64,000 bases of DNA from Ashinkailepas kermadecensis (Eukaryota > Arthropoda > Thecostraca > Neolepadidae). Below the pieces are notes generated by a model that made no database searches, was not told the origin of the DNA, and saw nothing but the letters and a program-made list of their open reading frames with translations. Each line of letters starts with the position of its first letter. Position 1 is the stretch's first letter. This document shows, piece after piece, positions 1-9,766 of this stretch. A program made the translations under genes and the position numbers. The stretch spans positions 306,001 through 370,000 of the forward strand of contig JAOTOM010004671.1 of the NCBI GenBank assembly GCA_034440615.1, given 5' to 3'.

Positions 1-307
1 ACCTCCCCCTCGAATGCCCACTTGGGGCGGTCGGGATCAGTGGCGGGATGCGGCCCGTCACAGGCTGCACATCTCCTTTCGGTCCAGTGCAGTCGGACGT
101 TGAGTGGTGTGCTGCACACCGGCCGCATTTAAGCGATCCAACATCCGTAATCCAACATCTGTAGGTTTTAGGTGATCCAACACCACGCGGTTTAGGTGAT
201 CCAACATCACTCGGTTTAGGTGATCGAACATCAGTAATTATATATCAGAGATTTAATCGCATCGACTTAAATTGACTATACCAAGAAAAGCTGTCATTCC
301 CCAAATA
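1..307. other. flanking sequence, no gene seen
   Basis: No coding signal is visible. Positions 130-240 hold three to four imperfect copies of a short unit containing 'gatccaacatc' and 'ggtttaggtgat', a small degenerate tandem repeat. The stretch ends at the target-site duplication of the element that follows. Confidence 0.5.
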
Positions 308-1240
308 GATGAATACAGTGGCGTCGCCATGAAATTCTTCTAGGGGGGAGGGGACAAGGATCAAAAGGGGCCTCCTGCACCACCCCAAAGGGGGCCTCCA
401 TGGTGTCAGGGCCTCCTACTATTTTTGTATCATGCTGTTCTGTGAATTGAAAGGTTGACATAAATGAGTACTTAAATTTCAAACCAAGAACCGCATTAAC
501 CATTTGTCGAACCTTTGTCTCCAATCAGGTCCGACCTATCATCGCGACTTTTGCATTTTTGTACATGACGCACAGGTCACATGTGATAAATGGATGCTCA
601 CGGGACCGTCTGGTAATGTACCGCTCAGGCGCACCGTGACGATGCGCCTAAGCGGTGCGATTTCGCAGTTTACACCTTGTCGCGAAATATGACCACGTTG
701 AGAAAGGCAGCGTGCAAGGACGTACACAAACTATGGCATATCAATACAAAAATATACGGGTTGTAAATAATAAGCGTTGCCACAAAAGCTTTGGCAATCT
801 TGCCCTGAACTAGCCAGCCACCTCAAACTGGTATATGCCCTAGTTTGCTCTACCTGTGTAGTGAAAAAGTATAAACCCAGATTAGCGAGACTTGGTGAAA
901 AACGTAACAGACTTATCAGAACTGGGGCCATCAGACGATCATCTAGTACAACAGTTGTCATGGCAATGTGCTGAGCATGCGGGATGATTTTAAGTCAGGA
1001 TAACTATATACATCAAGGTTTATGATTTATATTGTTCGCCTCGCATGGTGCATTAGTGCCCACTCGTGAATGGTAACTTCAGGACAACTTTTTCGCTTTC
1101 TCTCGGATGTCGACTTCGGAGCGATTTACGCATCTCACTGACATACAACGCTAGAAGCTCGGAATGATCCGCCTTTATTGTGCAGGTTCATGTGTTACTG
1201 TTGGCACCAATCCTCTTAAGCTGTCCATCGAACATTGTTA

Positions 1241-1294
1241 TGGGCGCTGTATGACCAACGCAGTCGATGCTCCCCTAAACCAAAATAGCCAACC
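1241..1294 (+). repeat. LINE/SINE-type 3' tail fragment
   Basis: About 55 bp related to copies at 29273-29333, 33441-33497, 44091-44126 and 55241-55296 and to the end of the SINEs at 23354 and 59205. Shared features are GGGCGC, ATGACC, GTCGAYG, a CCCTAAA block and an A-rich tail ending in an AACC-type repeat. This copy sits inside the large hAT-type element. Confidence 0.55.
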
Positions 1295-1449
1295 GATTGC
1301 TATTGTTTGTGATTAACACTATTGAATACAGTACAATGGAACACAATACAATGGGGAGCACAACGTGATGAATATCACAATATGAATAGCATACGATTCA
1401 TGTCTGAAAATGATCGCAAAAGTATTAGACACAAATTCACCCCTGTTTT

Positions 1450-4400
1450 CCTCAATAATTTCAACTTTTAGCATGGGACCCTATGGATTGCGCCTCTCTC
1501 AATCCATTTCTGCTCGCCCATTGCCTCTGTGTATTATGCCCCCTGGATAATTTTCAGAAATCAACGTCCCTGATGGATTCTCCTTACCCATATTTGGGAT
1601 TCCCTTTCTATGCTGGTGGTCTTGTTGCCCGCATTGGGTGTCTCCTTTTGCGTCCTGGAGCTTCCTTTCCCAAAATAGGTGCTTCTTCTTACGTTTTGTA
1701 TGCCTCCTGCGTTTGGAGCCTCTTTTCCTCACTTAGGGACGTGATCTGGCATCCTGGTGGACTGCTCTTCTCCCCTAGGGGTCTCCTCTTCCAACTCAGG
1801 GTCATTCTGTCACGGCTCTGGAGCTTGATCATCGTCAAACCTGGTGGCTCCTTATCCGTCTCGGTAGCATCCTTTTCGTCTTGGGGACCTTCTCCAATAT
1901 CCTGGGGATACCTCGCCATCTCCGTGCCCCGTCTCCTAGGGTCCTGATCTAACTTTATCGAGGCCTCATTTCTTGTTTTGGGGGCCTCCCCCTTCATCCT
2001 GAAAGCTTCCTTACCCATCTTGGGGAACTTCTCGTGCATCCTGGGCCTTCTTTCCTCTCCCATAGATCTCTTCTCCCAAATCAGAAGCCTACTCTCACGT
2101 CTTGTTGGCCCCCTCCATCCTGACTGTCTACTTGCCCATATTAGGGAATCCTCTTGCGTATGGGGCCTCATGTTATTTCTTAGGGATTCCTCTTGCAAAT
2201 TATGGACCTCTCGCGTCTTACGGGGCCTCGTCTCATTTCCTGGATCCTCCTTTCTGGTTTCGGATGTATCGTGTGTCCACCCTCCTCCATGTTCTATGGT
2301 CCTCCTCTCACATCCTATGGCCCCTTTACCATGGCCTGGGGCATCCTCTCATATTCCAGGAGCATTCTCTGCCAAATTAGGGCCTCTTTTCACGCCTCGT
2401 GGGCCTCCTCCTTTATTCTGGCGTCCTGGCGACGCCTTACCCACCCGTGGTGAGGTGCGCGGGGTCTTCCATTTTGGGAGCCACGCCTCCTTACATACCT
2501 CCTACCACTCCCACCTCATCCCAACCCACCTCGAACGCCTCCTCATTTCCTGGGGCCTCCTTTCATTCGGTCCTGGGGACATCCTAAACCGTCTTGAGGG
2601 ACTATTCTCGAATCCGGCGAGGGCATCCTTTTCTCTTCTAGAGGCCTTCTGTTTCAAACTAGAGGCCACCTCTCACATCTTGGGGCATCCTGCTCGGTGT
2701 TTTGATCCTCCTTCCCAGCTTCGGATGGCCTTTTATGTCCTGGTTGACTCCTCTTCTTTCCCAGGGACCTCATCGTCCAAACTAGGAGCATCCTTTCTTA
2801 TCTCAGTGGTCTTCTCATTTCTTGATGACCTTCTTGCCCATCTTGGGGCCTCCTCCCGCGCTCGGGAGCTATCTCTCTTATCTTATAGTCTCCCTATCCT
2901 GTCTCAGAGGCCTCCTCTTCCATCATGGGGCTTCCTTTCCAATCTTGTGGCCTTCTCTTCCGAATTTGGTGCCTCCTGTTACGTCTCGGCAGCCCTATCT
3001 TCTATCCTGGGGAGTCTTACCCATATTGGGGGCCTCCTCCGTCTCCGGATCCTCATACCCTATCCCACTGCCTTCCTCCTTTTCTAACCTGGGGGCCTCC
3101 TTGCCCATCTTTGGCGACTATTTCCTCAGCTCTGGAACTTCATACCCCTTCTTGAGGACCCCTTTTCCGAATTAGAGCCTCTAACGTCTTGAAGGCCTTC
3201 TCATCTGTGTTTTAAGCCAATATTTTCCTCTCTTACGAGTGTGATATTGCGTTCTGGTAGACTTCTCCTCTCCTAGGGGCTCCTCTTCCAAATTAGGAGC
3301 CTCCATTCCTATCTCAGTGGCCTTCTCTCATTCCTGCATAGACCTTCTTACTCCTGCATAGACCTTCTTACTTAGCCTCCTCTTGCCTGCGGGGAAAATC
3401 ACTCATTATATCCTATGCCCTCCTATCTTGTCTTTGGAGCCTCCTCTTCCATATTGGGGAAAGTGGAGAGAGGGCCTCCATTCCAAGTTCTGGGAATCCT
3501 TTTCCAAATCAGGAATCTCCTGTCACATATCGGGGGCCCCCTCGTCTAACCTGGGTGGACCCTTATCCGTCCGGTTTTTCGTCTTGGGGATCTTCTCCAA
3601 TATCCTGGGGTCTCCTCCCTATCTCCATACACTGTTTCTTATGGACCTGATCTGACTTTTGGGGCCTCATTTCGGTCTTTGGGGGCCTCCCATTTTATCC
3701 TCAGGGCCTCATTGCCCGTCTTGGGGGACTTCTCGTGGGTCCTGGGATCTCTTCTCGTCTCCTAGGGATATCTTTTTCCAAATTAGATGTCGACTCTCAT
3801 GTCTTATGGGCCTGCTTACTCGTCTTAGAGTCTATGTTATGACTGTCTGCTTACTCGTCTTAGATAATCCTCTTGAGTATGGGGGGCCTCGTTTAATTTC
3901 TTAAGGGCTTACCTTTGTAAATTAGGGCCTCCTCTCGCGGCTTAGGGTCCTCGTCTCATTTTCTGGGGCCTCATTGCCGGTCTTGGATGTCTCTCCATCC
4001 ATCATGCCTTCTTTTGGGTACTGCAAGGGCCTTCTTTTCTCTTTTGGATGCCTCCTTTTCCAGATTAGGGGCCTCCTCCCACATTTTGCGGGCCTCCTGC
4101 TCTGTGTTTTGATTCGAGTTTTGCCCATCTTAAGGATGGCCTCTTATCTCCTGGTGGACTCCTCTTCTCTCCCAGGTGCCTCTTCTTCCAAATTACAAGC
4201 ACTCTTTCCTATCTCAGTTGCCTTGTCATTTCCTGGGTACCTTCTTACCCGTCTTGCGGCCTTCTTTTCCGCCCGAGACCCATCTCTTATCCGATGACCT
4301 TCCTCTTCTACTTCAGGGGCCTCCTCGTTCATAATTGGGCTTCATTTCCAGTGTTGTGGCGTCCTCTTCCGAAATCGGTGCCTCTTGCTACGTCTCGGGA

Positions 4401-5195
4401 TCATCCTTTTCTATTTTGGTTGAACCTTACCCGTCTTGGGACCTCCTTTTGCGTCTCCGAAACCTCATCTCATATCCTCTGGCTTTCTCTTCCGTCTTAG
4501 GGCCTCCTCTCATTTTCTGAGGCCTTCCAGCCCGTCTTGGGCCTCCTTTGCAATCCTGGGGCCTCCGCGCCAATTTTTTTCCCTCTCTTGATTACTGGGG
4601 CCTCCTATCATCTCCTTGGTGACTCCTTTTTTCAAATTAGGGCCCTCCTCTCACGTATTGGAGGCCTCCTCATCTGTGTTTGGGGCCACATTATCCCCTT
4701 ACCAGGATGCTTTTGCGTCTTAGTCCCAAATCTTCTCTCCTAGGGTCCCCCTCTTCCAAAACATGTGCCTCATCTGGGTGGTCTCTTGCCTTCTTTCATT
4801 CCTGCGGAAGCCTACTTACCCATCTTGGGGCAGGAGGCCCCATCTTGGGGCCTCCTGCGTCCGGGGAAATCTATCCCATCCTATGTCCTCATTTGCTATG
4901 ACAGAGGCCTCCTCTTCCATATTGGGGGCATCGTTTTCGAAATTATGAATATCCTGCCTCCCATCGGAAGCCTTCTTGTCTAACCTGGGTGGCTTCTTGC
5001 CCGTCTCGGTGGCATTCTTTTCGTCCTGAGGGCCTTCTCCCAATCTTTAACCCTACTTCTCTTATAGGAACCTGATCAAATTTCCTGGGGGCCTCGTTGC
5101 CAGTCTTGGGGCCTCCTTAACAGCATGATCTTCTGTCCCATCGGCCTCCTTGCTAACCTTTTTTTCCTGTGCGTTTCTGGATAGGGACCTCCTCA
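1450..5195 (+). repeat. degenerate ~31-bp C/T-rich tandem array
   Basis: About 3.7 kb in which GGGGCCTCC, TTCCAAATTAGG and CCCATCTTGGGG recur roughly every 31 bases with heavy divergence, about 120 units. Because the + strand is pyrimidine-rich, TAA/TAG/TGA are rare, which leaves open frames up to 369 codons (1978-3087). Their translations are hydrophobic low-complexity strings with no domain, and overlapping frames are equally open, so I do not call them genes. The array is cargo of the surrounding hAT-type element; a few units of the same motif also occur near its left end (370-420). Confidence 0.8.
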
Positions 5196-5282
5196 AATGT
5201 TAGGGGGCGTCGCCCCCCAGTCTCACGGCAGGGGGGGGACTGTCCCGCTGCCCCCCCCGGTGGCGACGCCCCTGGATGAATA

Positions 5283-5895
5283 TCAAATTCATTGAAATCA
5301 CATCTGAGGCCAATTGCTCTAAAATCTCAAGCTGTGTATTCACACCGAATTCGGTGTGAAATCACTGTTTGTGTTGTTATTTGTAAAGTGTAAATGTGTC
5401 ATTTAACTAACATTACGACCTAACAAAACTACAAAATCCGAGGTATGTTGTTTATTAATCATAAACTATGGAAACAAAAATGTTTGTGATTTCATCGTTT
5501 GTATTTCACGAAGGTTGTTGATTATCAACAATCCGGTGGTAAATACACTGCTTGTGATAACACACGCTCCAGGTTGTGTTAATTTTGATGGAGAGCAGTG
5601 CCATTCAAGAGACCTGAACAGACTTCGGCGTTTCACCTTCTTCGTTGGGTTTTGCCAGCTTGTCGCCGGCGTGACGATATCGGATGGTAAACACGACCTG
5701 CAAATATTTGACGCAACTCTCTGGCCGTCGTTTCGCCGCTCAGTGCGCCGACGCCCGGGGAAACCCGCACTGTACCAGACCGCAATCTGTCGAGCCAAGG
5801 CTAGCGGGCGGCGGCGGCCGGGCGGCAGTGGGTGCGTGGCGCCGTCAGGAGCGGGTGCTGCCGGATCGACCCGGCATCGGCACCGTTCAGCAGCG
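5283..5895 (+). promoter_or_regulatory. presumed cactus upstream region and 5' UTR
   Basis: This 613-bp interval lies between the hAT-type element and the first cactus coding exon. It is AT-rich to about 5600, then becomes strongly GC/CpG-rich from about 5740 to the start codon, as expected of a 5' UTR or CpG promoter. No TATA box is placed convincingly. The frame of exon 1 is open back to 5515, but the AT-rich part does not look coding, so transcription and translation starts are inferred. Confidence 0.4.
5339..5360. promoter_or_regulatory. 22-bp perfect palindrome, paired T-box-like half-sites
   Basis: The palindrome has arms TTCACACC and GGTGTGAA around a GAATTC centre. GGTGTGAA matches the core of the T-box (Brachyury-type) half-site, here as an inverted pair. 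It lies about 535 bp upstream of the cactus ATG. The symmetry is seen directly; binding by a T-box factor is inference. Confidence 0.35.
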
Positions 5896-6461
5896 ATGGC
5901 TCACCACAGTGGACCCGCGCGCCGGCTGGGGAGGAGCTGGACGCCGCCGGCGGCGCTCTCCGCGGTGAGCGACTGCGCGCCGACCAGCGGCGTGGCGTCG
6001 CTCCATCTCACCTGCCGCCCGGTGCCGCCCAACAAACACCAGCCGGTGCCGCCCAACAAGCACCAGCCGGTGCCGCCCAACAGACACCAGCCGGTGCCGC
6101 CCAACAGACACCAGCCGGTGCCGCCCAACAGACACCAGCCGGTGCCGCCCAACAAGCACCAGCCGGTGGCGCTGCGGGGCCGCTGGCCGGCGCCGCTCGA
6201 CAGCGGCTTCGAGTCGGGCCAGCTGTCGCCGGGCGACGTCTCGCCCGGTGTGCCGTCGCCGCAGCCGAAGCCGTCGCCGCCGCTCTTTCCGAGGCCGCGC
6301 GGACGGCCGAGCGACGCTGGCGGCGAGCGGCGCGGCGGCGAGCCCGTCGGCCTCAGCCTGGCCGAGCGCAAACTGAGCGACCAGGAGGCGCGCATCCAGT
6401 GGGAGCACCGCTACCTGGGGACCCTGGACGAGGCGTTTCGCGGTGACGATGATGGCGATAC
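5896..6461 (+). CDS. Cactus/IkappaB exon 1 (start, degron, linker)
   Basis: First coding exon of an IkappaB-family inhibitor of Rel/NF-kappaB factors in the cytoplasmic Toll pathway. I chose the ATG at 5896 (GCAGCGATGG, good context) because upstream in-frame sequence is not protein-like; it gives 188 codons plus two bases. Residues 102-107 (6199-6216) read DSGFES, an exact match to the DSGxxS phosphodegron read by beta-TrCP/Slimb after kinase phosphorylation. Upstream is an eight-residue repeat, PVPPN(K/R)HQ, in six tandem copies (6019-6162). After the degron come a Pro-rich segment and a charged stretch ending in GDT, the lead-in to ankyrin repeat 1 (GDTxLHLAI). The exon ends in phase 2 at the donor gatac|gtgagt. 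The N-terminus is the least certain part. Confidence 0.9.
6019..6162 (+). repeat. 24-bp coding repeat, six copies
   Basis: Six head-to-tail 24-bp units, in frame, encode PVPPN(K/R)HQ within Cactus exon 1, just N-terminal to the degron. Units differ only by AAA/AAG/AGA at the Lys/Arg codon, so the array is young and probably length-polymorphic without breaking the frame. It forms a Pro/His/Asn-rich, likely disordered segment. Confidence 0.9.
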
Positions 6462-6509
6462 GTGAGTACAGGAGTGGGTCATTGAGTATCTCCGAGCTAT
6501 CTACACACA

Positions 6510-6512
<3 letters not shown>

Positions 6513-6583
<71 letters not shown>
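6513..6583. repeat. (TA)n microsatellite
   Basis: About 70 bp of uninterrupted TA dinucleotides, 50 bp into cactus intron 1, preceded by a short CA run. Open frames across it on the minus strand are repeat artefacts. Confidence 0.95.
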
Positions 6584-6587
<4 letters not shown>

Positions 6588-6909
6588 AATAAAAACAAAT
6601 CAACAGATCAGTTCACAGTAGCTTACGTATTTTGTTAAACACATAGCCGTGGGCGGAGTATAAAGTAACACTGGGAACTGTATGACTTGATAGCAGAGGA
6701 AAGCGTCTGCCTAATACAATTAACACCGTATGTCATGCAGATTGTTTCTTCGAAGTTTCTTGTTCGTTGAACACTCTTGCAACATCTTTATCCGCGATTT
6801 ATTGGTGGCAGTGGTAAATTTTCGCATCATGCTATGTAAACTGCATGATTGTTATCTCTTGTAGCCACGGAACAGGGAAGACTGCTAACAAGAGTGCAGC
6901 CGAGCAGGC

Positions 6910-6978
6910 GGTAGCCGCTTTGGACATGACTAAGTATGACAGCTCTGTTATACTTAGGGCACGTCCAAAGCGGCTACC
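6910..6978. other. 69-bp near-perfect hairpin in cactus intron 1
   Basis: The left arm begins GGTAGCCGCTTTGGAC and the right arm ends with its exact complement, 16 bp perfect. Pairing continues inward through CTAAGTAT and ACAG with a few mismatches to a very tight loop. Length and pairing resemble a pre-miRNA or a minimal foldback element. It abuts the start of the 26-bp minisatellite. The structure is seen; any RNA function is inference. Confidence 0.6.
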
Positions 6979-6997
6979 ACCGAGCGCATGTGCCCTT

Positions 6998-8505
6998 CAA
7001 CTGTGACTGTGTGTGACGTGCCACAACTGTGACTGTGTGTGACGGGCCGCAACTGTGACTGTGTGTGACGTCCCGCAACTGTGACTGTGTGTGACGTGCC
7101 ACAACTGTGACTGTGTGTGACGGGCCGCAACTGTGACTGTGTGTGACGTGCCGCAGCTGTGACTGTGTGTGACGTGCCGCAATTGTGACTGGTGTGACGT
7201 GCCACAACTGCGACTGTGTGTGACGTGCCACAACTGCGACTGTGTGTGACGGGCCGCAACTGTGACTGTGTGGGACGTGCCACAACTGTGACTGTGTGTG
7301 ACGGGCCGCAGCTGTGACTGTGTGTGACGTGCCGCAGCTGTGACTGTGTGTGACGTGCCACAACTGTGACTGTGTGGGACGTGCCACAACTGTGACTGTG
7401 TGTGACGTGCCACAACTGTGACTGTGTGTGACGGGCCGCAGCTGTGACTGTGTGTGACGTGCCGCAGCTGTGACTGTGTGTGACGTGCCACAACTGTGAC
7501 TGTGTGGGACGTGCCGCAGCTGTGACTGTGTGTGACGTGCCACAACTGCGACTGTGTGTGACGTGCCACAACTGTGACTGTGTGTGACGTGCCACAACTG
7601 TGACTGTGTGTGACGTGCCGCAACTGTGACTGTGTGTGACGTGCCACAACTGTGACTGTGTGTGACGTGCCACAACTGTGACTGTGTGTGACGTGCCGCA
7701 ACTGTGACTGTGTGTGACGTCCCGCAACTGTGACTGTGTGTGACGTCCCGCAACTGTGACTGTGTGTGACGTGCCGCAACTGTGACTGTGTGTGACGTGC
7801 CACAACTGTGACTGTGTGTGACGTGCCGCAACTGTGACTGTGTGTGACGTGCCACAACTGTGACTGTGTGTGACGTGCCACAACTGTGACTGTGTGTGAC
7901 GTGCCGCAACTGTGACTGTGTGTGACGTGCCACAACTGCGACTGTGTGTGACGTGCCGCAGCTGTGACTGTGTGTGACGTGCCACAACTGTGACTGTGTG
8001 TGACGTGCCGCAGCTGTGATTGTGTGTGACGTGCCGCAACTGTGACTGTGTGTGACGTCCCGCAACTGTGACTGTGTGTGACGTCCCGCAACTGTGACTG
8101 TGTGTGACGTGCCACAACTGTGACTGTGTGTGACGTGCCACAACTGTGACTGTGTGTGACGTGCCACAACTGCGACTGTGTGTGACGTGCCGCAGCTGCG
8201 ACTGTGTGTGACGTGCCACAACTGTGACTGTGTGTGACGTGCCGCAACTGTGACTGTGTGTGACGTGCCGCAACTGTGACTGTGTGTGACGTGCCACAAC
8301 TGTGACTGTGTGTGACGTGCCACAACTGTGACTGTGTGTGACGTGCCGCAACTGTGACTGTGTGTGACGTGCCGCAGCTGTGACTGTGTGTGACGTGCCG
8401 CAACTGTGACTGTGTGTGACGTGCCGCAGCTGTGACTGTGTGTGACGTGCCACAACTGTGACTGTGTGTGACGTGCCGCAGCTGTGACTGTGTGTGACGT
8501 GCCGC
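6998..8505. repeat. 26-bp minisatellite, ~58 copies
   Basis: Units of 26 bp (core GACGTGCCACAACTGTGACT) fill 1.5 kb of cactus intron 1. Variation is mostly A/G in the CAC/CGC and CAA/CAG positions, plus occasional GGG for GTG. Because 26 is not a multiple of three and the minus strand lacks stops in the unit, all three minus frames are open (468, 499 and 662 codons), each giving a 26-residue period. These ORFs are not genes. Confidence 0.97.
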
Positions 8506-8570
8506 TAGCGCGTGCTGTAGAGTTGCGGCAGCATTGCGCCGTGCTCCTCACATAACCGTGTCGATGCTGC

Positions 8571-8580
8571 GGGAAATTCC
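8571..8580. promoter_or_regulatory. kappaB/Rel site GGGAAATTCC
   Basis: A perfect match to the NF-kappaB consensus GGGRNWYYCC in a roughly 155-bp unique, GC-rich island (8506-8660) between two minisatellites of cactus intron 1. A second site lies 67 bp downstream. Rel-driven transcription of IkappaB genes is an established feedback; use of this site is inference. Confidence 0.5.
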
Positions 8581-8646
8581 GAGCTCGGGCCTGCCGCGGC
8601 CATCCCTGAAGCGGAGTCTGCGGGCGCCCGGACTCGCCCGTTCCGC

Positions 8647-8656
8647 GGGATTTCCA
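8647..8656. promoter_or_regulatory. Dorsal-type site GGGATTTCCA
   Basis: Matches the Dorsal consensus GGGWWWWCCM exactly. It shares the unique island in cactus intron 1 with the kappaB site at 8571-8580, and the pair suggests an intronic Rel-responsive element. Confidence 0.5.
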
Positions 8657-8660
8657 GCAT

Positions 8661-8930
8661 TGCTGGGTGGGTGGCAGACTCGCTGGATGGGTGTCAGACA
8701 TCGCTGGATGGGTGGCAGACATCGCTGGATGGCTGGCAGACATCGCTGGATGGCTGGCAGACATCGCTGGATGGGTGGCAGACTCGCTGGATGGGTGACA
8801 GACTCGCTGGATGGGTGGCAGACTCGCTGGATGTGTGGCATACTCGCTGGATGGGTGGCAGACTCGCTGGATGGGTGGCAGACTCGCTGGATGGGTGGCA
8901 GACATCGCTGGATGGCTGGCAGACTCGCAG
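8661..8930. repeat. 20/21-bp minisatellite, ~13 copies
   Basis: Units alternate between 20 bp (ACTCGCTGGATGGGTGGCAG) and 21 bp (ACATC-type) forms. The mixed length makes several frames look open. It follows directly after the island with the kappaB sites. Confidence 0.95.
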
Positions 8931-9145
8931 GCGCACAGTCGAAAGTTGTCGCTGCTAAGCAATTTTGTGATAGGCGTTTGATGAATGCACGAAGTAATGC
9001 AATTTGTGCGCGAAATGACTATCTACTTGACGTGCCGGAAAACGCAGACAACCAACCGAAGTGATATTGCTACTTAAGTGTGCATCGAATTTTAAAGGCA
9101 GCTATAAAAAGACTGGCCGTCGATCGGCTCTGGCAGTCACTGTCG

Positions 9146-9672
9146 TCCATCTGGGTCAACTGAGTGGCCTCGAGTCACTGTCACCCGTGGTGGTCTCCAT
9201 CGGGTCAATCTGGGTCAACTGGGTGGCCTCGAGTCACTGTCACTCGTAGAAGTCTCCATGGATCCATCTGGGTCAACTTGGTGGCCTCGAGTCACTGTCA
9301 CTCGTAGCAGTCTCCATGGGTCCATCTGGGTCAACTGGGTGACTTCGAGTCACTGTCACTCGGTAACAGTTTCCGTGGGTCTATCTGGGTCAACTGGGTG
9401 ACCTCGAGTCACTGTCACTCGTAGCAGTCTCCATGGGTCCATCTGGGTCAACTGGTTAACCTCGAGTCACTGTCACTCGTAGCAGTCTCCATGGGTCCAT
9501 CTGGGTCAACTGGTTGACCTCGAGTCACTGTCACTCGTAGTAGTCTCCATGGGTCCATCTGGGTCAACTGGGTGACCTCGAGTCACTGTCACTCGTAACA
9601 GTTTCCGTGGGCATATCTTGGTCAACTGGGTGACCTTTAGTCACTGTCATCCGTGGTGGTCTCCATGTGGTC
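9146..9672. repeat. ~58-bp minisatellite, ~9 copies
   Basis: Units carry CTGGGTCAACTGGGTGACCT, CGAGTCACTGTCACTCGTAG and a CAGTCTCCATGGGTCCAT segment. Copies diverge by several percent and the last ones are more degenerate. Confidence 0.93.
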
Positions 9673-9766
9673 ACTGCGGTTCTATGCAGGAGGTATTCGA
9701 TGCGTTGAACGTGTGCGACATAACATCTGAAGCAATGATGCACAGCAGCTGCCTGCGTATCGTGTG

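Larger units (their letters stand above)
316..5274. mobile_element. 4.96 kb hAT-type non-autonomous DNA transposon
   Basis: The left end reads CAGTGGCGTCGCCA and the right end, read inward on the other strand, reads CAGGGGCGTCGCCA, a 14-bp terminal inverted repeat with one mismatch. It is flanked by a perfect 8-bp direct repeat, GATGAATA at 308-315 and 5275-5282. CAG-N-GGCG termini plus an 8-bp target duplication are the hallmark of the hAT superfamily. No transposase is recognisable, so it would have been mobilised in trans. Most of the body is a pyrimidine-rich degenerate array (1450-5195). A 13-bp inverted repeat with one mismatch lies at 621-655, and a LINE-type 3' tail at 1241-1294. The exact duplication indicates a fairly recent insertion, about 0.6 kb upstream of the cactus start codon. 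Confidence 0.85.

Noticed and set aside
1483..3087. Long plus-strand ORFs (154 and 369 codons) as genes
   Set aside because: They lie in a degenerate C/T-rich array where stops are rare; overlapping frames are open too and no domain is visible.
5757..5767. GGGGAAACCC as a kappaB site before cactus
   Set aside because: It fails the pyrimidine positions of GGGRNWYYCC and Dorsal GGGWWWWCCM.
5515..5895. Using the upstream in-frame start at 5515 for Cactus
   Set aside because: The extra 127 residues come from AT-rich, non-conserved sequence; the ATG at 5896 has better context and follows the shift to coding-like composition.
6954..8962. Minus-strand ORFs of 499, 662 and 468 codons
   Set aside because: All are translations of one 26-bp tandem repeat in three frames; no non-repeat domain or start context.
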